Shown: one piece after another, positions 57,101-62,280 of the stretch
Position numbering within the stretch: position 1 is the stretch's first letter
Layout: every line of letters begins with the position of its first letter
DNA from: Treponema denticola
Lineage (GTDB): Bacteria > Spirochaetota > Spirochaetia > Treponematales > Treponemataceae
Reading direction: 5' to 3'
Assembly (NCBI RefSeq): GCF_024400535.1
Contig: NZ_CP038800.1
Coordinates: 496,001 to 560,000 of the forward strand
Length of the DNA stretch: 64,000 nt
Position numbers and translations under genes: made by a program
Notes under the pieces: generated by a model
What the model saw: the letters and a program-made list of their open reading frames with translations, nothing else
Told to the model about the DNA's origin: nothing
Database searches by the model: none

Positions 57101-57765
57101 CAACCGGCACCGGTAATGGGGTGTATTCTGCTGCCGCGGGGGTTCCGGTTACGACGACAGATAATATTGTCAATACTGCACGCGGTATTCTGGTTTACTA
57201 TAGCGGCACATCGCTCAACTATATCTACGCAAAAAATGATGAAAATACGTCATGGTCAACTCCTATTGAACTTGATACGAACTGCGGCGGGGACTATGTG
57301 AGTATGGTTGTAGACAAAGATAAGCATGTCCATATTGCATATCAAGATTCTTTCGGCGGTGATGTAAAATATATTTATATCCCGGAATACAGCAATCCTG
57401 CTAACAGAAAAATGGTAAAAGTTGATTCGTATCTTGCCGTTGGAGGAAAATTGACGCTTACGGTACACGGTAACACGCCGTATATTGCTTACAAAGGACT
57501 TGGAACTGTTGCCAAGGTTGCATGGTATAAAGCGAATAATGGTGTGCCTGCTGTCGACTCTCTTGCCAGCGGTGTAAATGATAACGATAAGTTTACCGGT
57601 GCATGGGAATCACAAATTATTCCCACACGCATTGTAGACAGCGATTCCAACCGGTTTAATATCGGCGTTGGAACTGACGGTAGACCGGTTATCGGGTACT
57701 CTAATAATCAATCAGGAAGTAAAGGTATTGAATATTTAACCCGCATGCCTGATTTAACGGATTAA
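51112..57765 (+). CDS. Giant lipoprotein 2 (2217 residues, intact)
   Basis: The intact reference of the family. The lipobox is TVFTC within the first 24 residues (MKKKNNVLLFTLLICTVMTV), so the protein is exported and lipid-anchored, presumably facing the periplasm or cell surface. At least six Ig-like joints occur (IDNTPPVFIV, FDTKAPEIKE, VDKAAPTITG, YDNTAPTAVF, VDTKDRIAPT among them). From about residue 1750 a repeat-poor, Trp/Tyr-rich segment resembles sialidase-type propellers (QNAVYPSMVMKE, GGDYVSMVVDKDKHVHIAYQ, VGTDGRPVIGYSNN). The function is unknown; adhesion or surface variation is plausible. It has its own promoter and terminator. Confidence 0.85.
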   Translation: MKKKNNVLLFTLLICTVMTVFTCKQNIGLGASVNVAPPTGEIIYPDAGETPIRGRFVMKGTASDENGIQSVSIVFQNIETNEKTKAFEAVLSDSGTNSVTWTADINNESTGTEDGHPLVKLYPIPDGEYTAVVTVTDKGGVPSIFTKNYKIDNTPPVFIVSRPSMTVDAADMATPQADGYGAIFSVVGQAGERNTVEKLNVHVPGATPIDITNMFVGKNINAQVAVYSAAPPLNPLYDLQEQDKTKPIRGQLYLYDNAREYKGGDASGEGNKADWYYLWKEVYTEVIAKGYTPEVLSDYFAGKKGSDANEHDKKIKELRSDTVALVKLKSAMIKMSDMRSTFKLDPSKSPGFKVIGSKHLSTTPDQIKTETPANASAALGQASAIMYKDGGEASFLVELIPNKDNIPLVGGSNAAAYNASKIKIVLYKWKPADNAFDTANPITLVDFDSFTDAYLSSHPDLIKTEGDKLRIQCTFPSAQGEGIYAVDVQGRDTSNEESNEFKAYDNSDTASGMYALKFYSAGSGPRTRPISLEGFKKANAKFIIAAEVTGIDAANGHVYCNIGTSVNDSDIELKKATAAATNPRYEVEVEIVKVSGKYVIKWKDPAGLSKQKELPDGFSDGTHKIKFLSKAGPGLTDTDETDFVFDTKAPEIKEIFSPDLSKNQSGDFTMRGSVIDTPSGVKSIKYIVGKQDADITVQPAESAAEWKNIVLSGENWSIDFTGSNNITKKTTAESLGKKVGSDELYDIPIFFLVEDKAAAKDTHGGAQKGNTAIITKVLRVDPNGDIPIVTVSTPDAGQVLGGTIRISGFVNVPDPSAGQVGSMWIQITDKKDGLGNPDFTQNATFGSVNWCPNPDGKQLSSTGTNPEYKAGGSYWSVEINANKEFEPSSGTQRDIWFRLRGKNNKTTPVAGQWTAPVKITVDKAAPTITGMKVATEAKIGTAIPSSVDPENQTYVSNMWIKGDALYLCADLAHNAGIEQIDISGSYFGASTITLKDDSQITDSNINGSGKAWFTQSSVPSTTTAKNYKMRIPLKTTTKPGRNNGFTITIKIKAKKQGDTEGLQSSTTFSFKYDNTAPTAVFGTKIASSGTVTVSGTSFSDLALVGKTNIDTTMRFFASGQDIKITAFDKDTGTVTLASAPANPTTGYLIYSPIEYLRPDASGKVSVVGAAYDVGSGVEKIKVNYNGVSSTEIELESPSGVLTDVGNGDVNFVTWKGVIDVSPTSIVDGKGKIVITPIDRAHNTPTPIEADVKLKKNLLKITGVELGTDINRNGSIANVAPTVETKTLALTYDADKPNGIDSKKYDWHGKADGGTFRFKNNKSQIKITAEDVGATAKKYTLKRKKISDSLPEVEVHNLSSLPSSGIIELAQTDFDKIKQSDNPESSNPIKRTLVLTVWNSAAGLTCGTNTWKAELEFDVIVDTKDRIAPTNEIDPFKWVSETDNSLYGNSKANGHIEIGTDLPSAFNQPNGLMDKDDKVSGKISITGTAYDDQVITEIWAKIDAFTFTGANTTDPQLGHRLATYNASNGNFTVESGNFDTDGWKFAIVSNDFSVEDGHTVKWQLDWDSSKITDGVGTDKTITVTVKDTAQTNTKSDSRKVDVVPYITEIETSIKTLLGEDFMRTATGAYTVRAKTSASEYENVTVTGFNLQPTTISGTGSDIRLSNSKTGCEIATDGTVTKKGKGLTATQVTAGDNSKWNVTIESDGNGYLTFIVNGVPSINNIDNNSAEYNKEASLIQANADNDRKIELWDFTQLWKNSAAPKAQNAVYPSMVMKENTPQFAYVNNAGGYGLAEFWDGSAEIKIYSNWDLFTFSALALNSDNSRAALFDINVALRGTGNAPDTGGIMTNFFYKPPNTTSNGTSYFFRNYNVWMDGLYKSGVTAVLDRYQYPCIKMVGTDSLSHVFYSTYDALDDRIIFRYFKVGTNATLVGNNNNANAHKVHKDTETLNLYINKNELNQVTYNSTNWPSYNDNNNDNRRFNATGNYSGTTIQPQEFATGTGNGVYSAAAGVPVTTTDNIVNTARGILVYYSGTSLNYIYAKNDENTSWSTPIELDTNCGGDYVSMVVDKDKHVHIAYQDSFGGDVKYIYIPEYSNPANRKMVKVDSYLAVGGKLTLTVHGNTPYIAYKGLGTVAKVAWYKANNGVPAVDSLASGVNDNDKFTGAWESQIIPTRIVDSDSNRFNIGVGTDGRPVIGYSNNQSGSKGIEYLTRMPDLTD

Positions 57766-57781
57766 CATTGGTAAATCTCAT

Positions 57782-57823
57782 AAAGGGGCGTAAAAAGTTA
57801 AAACTTTTGAGCCCCTTTTTTTT
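57782..57823 (+). terminator. Rho-independent terminator after lipoprotein 2
   Basis: AAAGGGGC pairs with GCCCCTTT around an inner AAAAGTT/AACTTTT stem, followed by eight T residues. It differs from the C-rich/G-rich hairpins of the other units. Confidence 0.85.
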
Positions 57824-57885
57824 GTATTGCCTTTTTCCTGCTTTTTACAAGGGCGGGAAGAAAATTAATAGAAGGAGAAATAAAT

Positions 57886-58947
57886 ATGATAGAAATTGAT
57901 GTTTTGCCTGCTTCATCTGAAAAAAAAGGTGGGGATGCAATTTTATTAAGAATTGGTTCATTTTCATATGATAATCACTACAACAATAAACAAAAGGTAA
58001 TATTGATTGATAGTGGTTATAAGAGTACTGCCGAGAACATAGAAAAATATTTAAGTGATTATTACCATACTGATACAATAGATTATGTATTTATTACGCA
58101 CCCTGATTCTGATCATATTTCTGGATTGTTAGAATTATTAAAGCGTAAGAAAATAAAAATATCAAATACATTTATTCATGATCCTTGGAATCATAAGGTT
58201 GAATTATTTACACGAAGTAAGGATGGCCGCAGAACAATAAAATCCATCGGATCAACTCTTGGTGAAAATCTTTCAATTTTATCAGAAACCTTAGATTTAC
58301 TTGGTGAAAAGAACAACGAAATATTTGGTGTTGCAGGCAATAAAAATCTTGGGTTATATATCCTTGGACCAAATAAAAACGATTATCTGAAATATCTCTC
58401 TGAATTTCCGGGAATGGATAATGAACGGCATATTTCCAGTGAAAGTGTATATACAGATAAAGAATTTGACTATCAACCATTATTTAAACATTTCCTCGAT
58501 GATCCAAAGACATCAGCTAAAAATGATTCATCTATGATAATACTGTTATATAATAGCAAAAAAGAACCGATTGCTCTATTTACAGGTGATGCAGGAGTTA
58601 ATTCTATATGCAAAGCTTTAAGAAATGCTGATGCTGAAAATTTAGAATATCAAAATGTTGCATTAATGCAAATGCCACATCATGGAAGTATAAAAAATAT
58701 AAATGAGGATATTATAAACCTCATTAAGCCTAAGAAAATGTTTGTGTCTGCTCCTGATGACGATAGCGAACACCCGTCAAAATTAGTTGTAAATTATGTA
58801 ATCAATGAAGGAATTCCTGTTAAACATATAAGCAGTTCTGGGGGAATTGTTTTTTATTTTGATATGATAGAACGTCGCCCTGGGTGGTCGTCAGTTCCAA
58901 ACAAGAAGGCATTTACAAAAGTTCAAAAAATAAAAGAAGGATATTAA
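57886..58947 (+). CDS. MBL-fold hydrolase, ComEC-type, soluble
   Basis: A 353-residue metallo-beta-lactamase-fold protein. The metal motif THPDSDHISG (residues 71-80, H-x-D-x-D-H) is the ComEC-type variant of HxHxDH. The second metal region FTGDAG is near 230 and the MPHHGS motif near 265. There is no signal peptide or membrane helix, so unlike ComEC it is cytosolic. The family includes phosphodiesterases and nucleases. AAGGAG precedes the ATG. Four nt after its stop begins a class III nucleotide cyclase, so the two form an operon. It could be a cyclic-nucleotide-activated effector nuclease or a phosphodiesterase that limits the signal. Confidence 0.8.
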   Translation: MIEIDVLPASSEKKGGDAILLRIGSFSYDNHYNNKQKVILIDSGYKSTAENIEKYLSDYYHTDTIDYVFITHPDSDHISGLLELLKRKKIKISNTFIHDPWNHKVELFTRSKDGRRTIKSIGSTLGENLSILSETLDLLGEKNNEIFGVAGNKNLGLYILGPNKNDYLKYLSEFPGMDNERHISSESVYTDKEFDYQPLFKHFLDDPKTSAKNDSSMIILLYNSKKEPIALFTGDAGVNSICKALRNADAENLEYQNVALMQMPHHGSIKNINEDIINLIKPKKMFVSAPDDDSEHPSKLVVNYVINEGIPVKHISSSGGIVFYFDMIERRPGWSSVPNKKAFTKVQKIKEGY

Positions 58948-58951
58948 TAAA

Positions 58952-59728
58952 ATGAATGAAAAGGCTGATTTGAAAGAATATGCCTGTACGGCATTGTTTG
59001 TTGATATTAGAAATTTTACTGAACAGTTAAATAATACATCTAATTCTGATTCATTTATTGATTTACTTGAGAAAGTTTATTTGACTGGAATAGAAATTTC
59101 GTCAAAAATAGTTGATTCAGATAATTACTACATAAATTCAACAGGTGATGGATATTTAATAGTAGTATTCGGCGAAGATCATTTCCTATTAGGTTTTTTG
59201 ATTGGCTTAATGTTGCATAAAAAATTATCCAAAGTATTTGCAGATACGACAAATAAAGTTCTGGAAGATGGTGAATATTTTTTTGGAATTGGAATAGAAT
59301 CTGGATTTGTTAAGAAGGTTTATGCAAAAATTGCAGAAACAAAAATAGAAACATATATAGGCAATGTCATCAATACAGCAGCCCGTCTTGAAGCTTTATC
59401 AAAAGAACATGCAAGGGCGCCTATTATCTATGGCCCTGAGTTGAATGAACTATTAGTAAAAAAACTATTAGGTATAGACTATAGCACTCTTATGAAGAAG
59501 GCCAAAAACACTGATAATCCAGAAGACATCCATAAGGAAATGAATCAAATTAACACTAAGTTACTCTCTTCTTATTTATTTGAACATAGATTAAAAGGTA
59601 TAAAAAAGCATATACCAACATTTCGGATATCTCCTACTCTTTTTTTATTCTCAGATCAACCCTTTATTGAATTTAAATCGCTTCTTCCAATCAAATATCA
59701 GGAAAGATTATCAACGTTGAATATATAA
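58952..59728 (+). CDS. Class III nucleotidyl cyclase, non-canonical base-recognition residues
   Basis: A 258-residue soluble cyclase. Both metal-binding aspartates are present: Asp18 in FVDIRNFTE and Asp66 in STGDGYLIV. The transition-state pair Asn141 and Arg145 lies in GNVINTAARLE, so it should be active as a homodimer. The two positions that select adenine in classical adenylyl cyclases (Lys and Asp) align with Asn62 and Thr134. They fit neither adenylyl nor guanylyl (Glu/Cys) cyclases. There is no membrane or sensor domain; the C-terminal 100 residues are unassigned. It is paired with the MBL-fold gene. The stop is followed directly by a lipoprotein-gene remnant. Confidence 0.82.
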   Translation: MNEKADLKEYACTALFVDIRNFTEQLNNTSNSDSFIDLLEKVYLTGIEISSKIVDSDNYYINSTGDGYLIVVFGEDHFLLGFLIGLMLHKKLSKVFADTTNKVLEDGEYFFGIGIESGFVKKVYAKIAETKIETYIGNVINTAARLEALSKEHARAPIIYGPELNELLVKKLLGIDYSTLMKKAKNTDNPEDIHKEMNQINTKLLSSYLFEHRLKGIKKHIPTFRISPTLFLFSDQPFIEFKSLLPIKYQERLSTLNI

Positions 59729-59732
59729 CATA

Positions 59733-59870
59733 TACTTAACTACTCTTACCACGGCACAAGGTGGTACACCTAAATTTAAAAAGGTAAATTTAGGCTTTGA
59801 TACTGATGGACGGCCGGTATTGGGGTATCTTGGAAGTCATATCGAATTCGGCAACTGGCTTGATGAGTAA
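59733..59870 (+). pseudogene. 3' remnant of a lipoprotein paralogue (unit after the cyclase)
   Basis: Starting within 5 nt of the cyclase stop, an open frame without a start reads TTLTTAQGGTPKFKKVNLGF, then DTDGRPVLGYLGSHIEFGNW LDE and TAA. It matches the extreme C-terminus of giant lipoprotein 2 (NIGVGTDGRPVIGYSNN). Everything upstream of it is missing, so the cargo gene ends exactly where the remnant begins. Confidence 0.7.
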
Positions 59871-59885
59871 TCGGTTCTACTTATT

Positions 59886-59911
59886 CCCCCCGTCGGTTTT
59901 CCGGCGGGGGG
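59886..59911. terminator. C-rich/G-rich hairpin terminator 2
   Basis: CCCCCCGTCGG pairs with CCGGCGGGGGG around TTTT, followed by GATATTTTATGTGATG, a tail shared with hairpin 3. Confidence 0.7.
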
Positions 59912-59937
59912 ATATTTTATGTGATGGGGAAAAACTG

Positions 59938-60024
59938 AGGAAAGACAGCTGGTTTGGTAAGGTAGCTTGGTATGAAGTGTCGAATGGAACTGCCGCGATG
60001 ATAAAAAAGAAAAATAGATATTGA
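59938..60024 (+). pseudogene. Second small lipoprotein remnant
   Basis: A short frame reads RKDSWFGKVAWYEVSNGTAA before running into AMIKKKNRY and a stop. FGKVAWYEVSNG resembles VAKVAWYKANNG near residue 2150 of giant lipoprotein 2. The match is short, so the assignment is tentative. It ends inside the promoter of the DUF3800 gene. Confidence 0.4.
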
Positions 60025-60049
60025 CTTTAGTATGAAATGTGTGTATACT
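60021..60049 (+). promoter_or_regulatory. Promoter of the DUF3800 gene and its leader RNA
   Basis: TTGACT (60021-60026), 17-nt spacer, TATACT (60044-60049). Transcription would start near 60056, just before the structured leader. Confidence 0.7.
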
Positions 60050-60057
60050 CTGAATTA

Positions 60058-60117
60058 GAGTCAAGAGTGCTGCCTTTAAGTGGTGCGTCGAGTTTTCTCG
60101 CTTGGCTCTCTTTTTTT
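60058..60117 (+). ncRNA. Structured leader RNA of the DUF3800 gene (three-way-junction-like)
   Basis: GAGTCAAG (60058-60065) pairs with CTTGGCTC (60101-60108, one mismatch) to form an outer stem. Inside are two smaller hairpins: one around GCTGCC...GGTGC (60069-60086) and a perfect CGAG-TTTT-CTCG (60089-60100). Seven T residues follow (60111-60117), then the ribosome site. Structured motifs upstream of DUF3800 genes are a known class (the DUF3800 RNA motifs found by comparative genomics). Whether this one matches a described member was not tested. The T-run also suggests attenuation. Confidence 0.6.
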
Positions 60118-60132
60118 GTCCGGAGGACTTTC

Positions 60133-60831
60133 ATGTATTTACTATATGCTGATGATTCAGGAGTAATTTCAGACCCAAAGGTAAAATATAGTGTTTTGGC
60201 AGGTTTTGCAACTTTTGAAAATCAAACATATTGGATTCAAAAAGCTGTAGATGATATTATGTTAAAATATATAGGCAGGGCAGACTTGGAATTACATGCA
60301 AGTCCTATAAGAAGCGGAAAAGGTATATGGAGAAGCTTTCCAAAAGAAAATAGAGAATCTATTCTAAAGGAATGCCTTGATTATGTAAAAAACAACTATC
60401 CCCGCCAGTTTATTCTTTTTGGTGCAGTAATTGATAATTCAACAGAAAGTGTACCTGAGAATCTATTTACACAAATCACAAGCAGGTTTGATAAATTCTT
60501 AACACGAAAATACTTGAAAAATAAAGAACCGGCAAGAGGTTTAGCTGTTTTTGATAAATCAAAAATGGAAAATCAATATCAGAACTGGTCGAAGATTTAT
60601 CAAACGATGGGAAATCAATGGAAAGAGAAATTAAATAATTTTTCAGAAGTACCATTGTTTTTAGATTCGGAAATGTCTCGTTCTATACAAATTGCCGATT
60701 TAATAGCATTTTCATTATTCAGAAATTTTGAATATAATGATAATGCATATTATTCAATAATTAAAGATTGCTTTGATAAAGAAAAAAATCTACAACATGG
60801 ATTATATCTTTTGGGAAAAAATAACATATAA
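60133..60831 (+). CDS. DUF3800 family protein
   Basis: A 232-residue protein starting MYLLYADDSGVI. The DDSG acidic motif at residues 7-10, LELHASP near 55, a central VFDKSK, and SRSIQIADLIAFSLFRNFE near 195 are the family pattern. These conserved acidic and polar residues resemble an RNase H-like fold nuclease, but the biochemical function is not established. DUF3800 genes are often found in defence and mobile regions. GGAGG lies 6 nt before the ATG; an upstream in-frame start at 60037 was rejected because it lies in the promoter and RNA. Its stop is followed at once by a lipoprotein remnant. Confidence 0.82.
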   Translation: MYLLYADDSGVISDPKVKYSVLAGFATFENQTYWIQKAVDDIMLKYIGRADLELHASPIRSGKGIWRSFPKENRESILKECLDYVKNNYPRQFILFGAVIDNSTESVPENLFTQITSRFDKFLTRKYLKNKEPARGLAVFDKSKMENQYQNWSKIYQTMGNQWKEKLNNFSEVPLFLDSEMSRSIQIADLIAFSLFRNFEYNDNAYYSIIKDCFDKEKNLQHGLYLLGKNNI

Positions 60832-60833
60832 CA

Positions 60834-60962
60834 TCAGAAAGCAACGGTATTCAGCAGTACACGATTTGTCAGGGTGTACCTTCGAGCGGTGATTATGCAA
60901 ATAAGGTTATCGCCGCATACTTTACCAACAAGAACTATGAGATGGCGGTGCTGACGAAGTAA
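60834..60962 (+). pseudogene. 3' remnant of another lipoprotein-like gene (unit after DUF3800)
   Basis: Beginning 2 nt after the DUF3800 stop, an open frame without a start reads SESNGIQQYTICQGVPSSGD, YANKVIAAYFTNKNYEMAVL, TK and TAA. It occupies the same place relative to the hairpin as the remnant at 59733. The sequence does not match the C-termini of genes 1 or 2 closely, so it may come from a different surface protein. Confidence 0.5.
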
Positions 60963-60983
60963 GCATTCCGCTTAGCGAGTTAT

Positions 60984-61008
60984 CCCCCCGTCGGCTTACC
61001 GGCGGGGG
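60984..61008. terminator. C-rich/G-rich hairpin terminator 3
   Basis: CCCCCCGTCGG, loop CTTA, CCGGCGGGGG, then ATATTTTATGTGATGAGGAAAA-like tail shared with hairpin 2 (allowing for one base). Confidence 0.7.
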
Positions 61009-61099
61009 ATATTTTATGTGATGAGGAAAACTGCGGATGTTTTTAATATTTTTCACAGGAAAAAACAGTTATTTACAGAATAATTGATCAATAATAATA

Positions 61100-61148
61100 T
61101 TGTTTTTTTATCAAAGTATGTGTATAATTATATTAAAATATACACATA
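61100..61148 (+). promoter_or_regulatory. VapBC promoter with overlapping operator
   Basis: TTGTTT (61100-61105), 17-nt spacer, TATAAT (61123-61128). A perfect 10-bp inverted repeat, TATGTGTATA (61117-61126) and TATACACATA (61139-61148), overlaps the -10 box. It is a natural operator for VapB or VapBC autorepression. Confidence 0.75.
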
Positions 61149-61157
61149 GGAGTTGTT

Positions 61158-61352
61158 ATGAGAACAAATATCGTTATTGATGATACCTTAATGAATGAGG
61201 CTTTGCATGCTTCCGGTTATAAAACAAAAAAAGAAACAGTTGAAGAAGCTTTAAAACTTTTAATAACATTAAAAAATCAAGCAAGCATAAGAAATTTCCG
61301 CGGGAAACTGTTTTGGGATGGTGATTTGGAAAAAATGAGGCTTGATAAATGA
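61158..61352 (+). CDS. vapB: VapB-type antitoxin
   Basis: A 64-residue antitoxin with the ribbon-helix-helix start of the VapB (COG5450-like) family: MRTNIVIDDTLMNEALHASG, then YKTKKETVEEALKLLI. The short acidic tail (FRGKLFWDGDLEKMRLDK, with the W-x-G-D-L-x2-M-R pattern) inserts into the toxin active site. AGGAG precedes the start. The stop overlaps the toxin start by 4 nt (ATGA). Confidence 0.88.
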   Translation: MRTNIVIDDTLMNEALHASGYKTKKETVEEALKLLITLKNQASIRNFRGKLFWDGDLEKMRLDK

Positions 61353-61741
61353 TTATCGCAGATACATCGGTTTGGATTGATTATGTAAAAGGGATTGATG
61401 CACCTCATACCGATATGTTGGATAATGAATTAATCCGTAACAGAGTCGTAACCGGTGATATAATAATAACTGAATTTTTACAAGGATTTAAAAACGATAG
61501 AGAATACCTCATGGCAAAGCACATTATGGATAGTCTGGAATACAGAGATTTTCTCGGAAAGGAAATTGCAATACAAGCTGCAAATAATTATAGAAAATTG
61601 AGAAAACAGGGCATTACAGTAAGAAAAACAATAGATGTTATAATCGCAACATTTTGTATAGAAAACGGATTTTCATTAATACACAATGATAGGGATTTTG
61701 ATCCAATGGAAAAAATTTTAGGATTGATTGTTAAAAGGTAG
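61349..61741 (+). CDS. vapC: VapC PIN-domain ribonuclease toxin
   Basis: A 130-residue VapC. The four acidic residues expected of an active PIN domain are visible: Asp5 (MIIADTSVWIDY), Glu near 43 (ITEFLQG), Asp near 99 (IDVIIATFC), and Asp near 117 (IHNDRDFDPM). VapC toxins cleave tRNA or rRNA. The module is complete, with its own promoter and operator, and is the only fully intact toxin-antitoxin pair outside the duplicated block. Confidence 0.9.
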   Translation: MIIADTSVWIDYVKGIDAPHTDMLDNELIRNRVVTGDIIITEFLQGFKNDREYLMAKHIMDSLEYRDFLGKEIAIQAANNYRKLRKQGITVRKTIDVIIATFCIENGFSLIHNDRDFDPMEKILGLIVKR

Positions 61742-61810
61742 AGTAGTAAAATACCGGAGGCCTTATCGAAAAAAAAAGAAATATAATCGGTGAAAACTGT
61801 GACATGGCCT

Positions 61811-62280
61811 TTAATAAATCTTTGCGATCTTGGCGCCCTTTGCGGTTAATTTTCAAGGTGTTTAACCGCGGAGGCCTCTAAGGCTGATGAATTTTAGGCA
61901 GACTGCAACACATTACTATGTGGAAATATTATTAAGGGAATAATTACCGTATCAACTCATACTAAAAAGAGAAATTTGCAAATAATTTTAATAAATAATT
62001 TGTAGAAATTTGATTTTTTTGTATATTTGTGTTATTTTAATTATACATAACAATTTTATAAAATACTTAAAAAGTGCTTTTATTGCCAAAATTAGAGGAG
62101 AATTTCATAAATTAAAGATTTTTGATTTTTCTGCCGATAATGGTTCGGCATAGTAGTTTTGTTTGCTCAAGAAATTTAATCGAAGGCGGAACAAAAAATC
62201 GGCAATAAAACAGGTTATGCCCCGTATTTTGTGCGGCATAAGATTAAAATATATTCCGGCTTTGGAAGGAGAAGATGTTT
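61811..62280 (+). repeat. Lipoprotein-gene leader block (copy before gene 3)
   Basis: Matches 50747-51111 and carries about 75 nt more in its distal part. It contains two inverted repeats: TGCCGA/TCGGCA (62132-62150 region) and TTATGCC/GGCATAA (62215-62240 region). The gap 61742-61810 after vapC shows no recognisable gene. Confidence 0.75.
62010..62038 (+). promoter_or_regulatory. Promoter of lipoprotein gene 3
   Basis: TTGATT (62010-62015), 17-nt spacer, TATTTT (62033-62038), as for genes 1 and 2. The leader would be about 235 nt, the longest of the three. Confidence 0.65.

Noticed and set aside
44965-57468. Many 60-190-codon minus-strand frames across the giant lipoprotein genes
   Set aside because: All are antisense to long open frames with lipoprotein signals and Ig-like joints; none has a ribosome site or recognisable motif.
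57886-58947. Assignment of the MBL gene as competence protein ComEC
   Set aside because: It has the ComEC-type metal motif but no membrane channel domain or DUF4131 region, is soluble, and sits next to a cyclase rather than competence genes.
60037-60132. Extending the DUF3800 protein upstream to the in-frame codon at 60037
   Set aside because: That start lies in the promoter spacer, and the extra 32 residues are the translated leader RNA; the ATG at 60133 has a GGAGG at the right distance.
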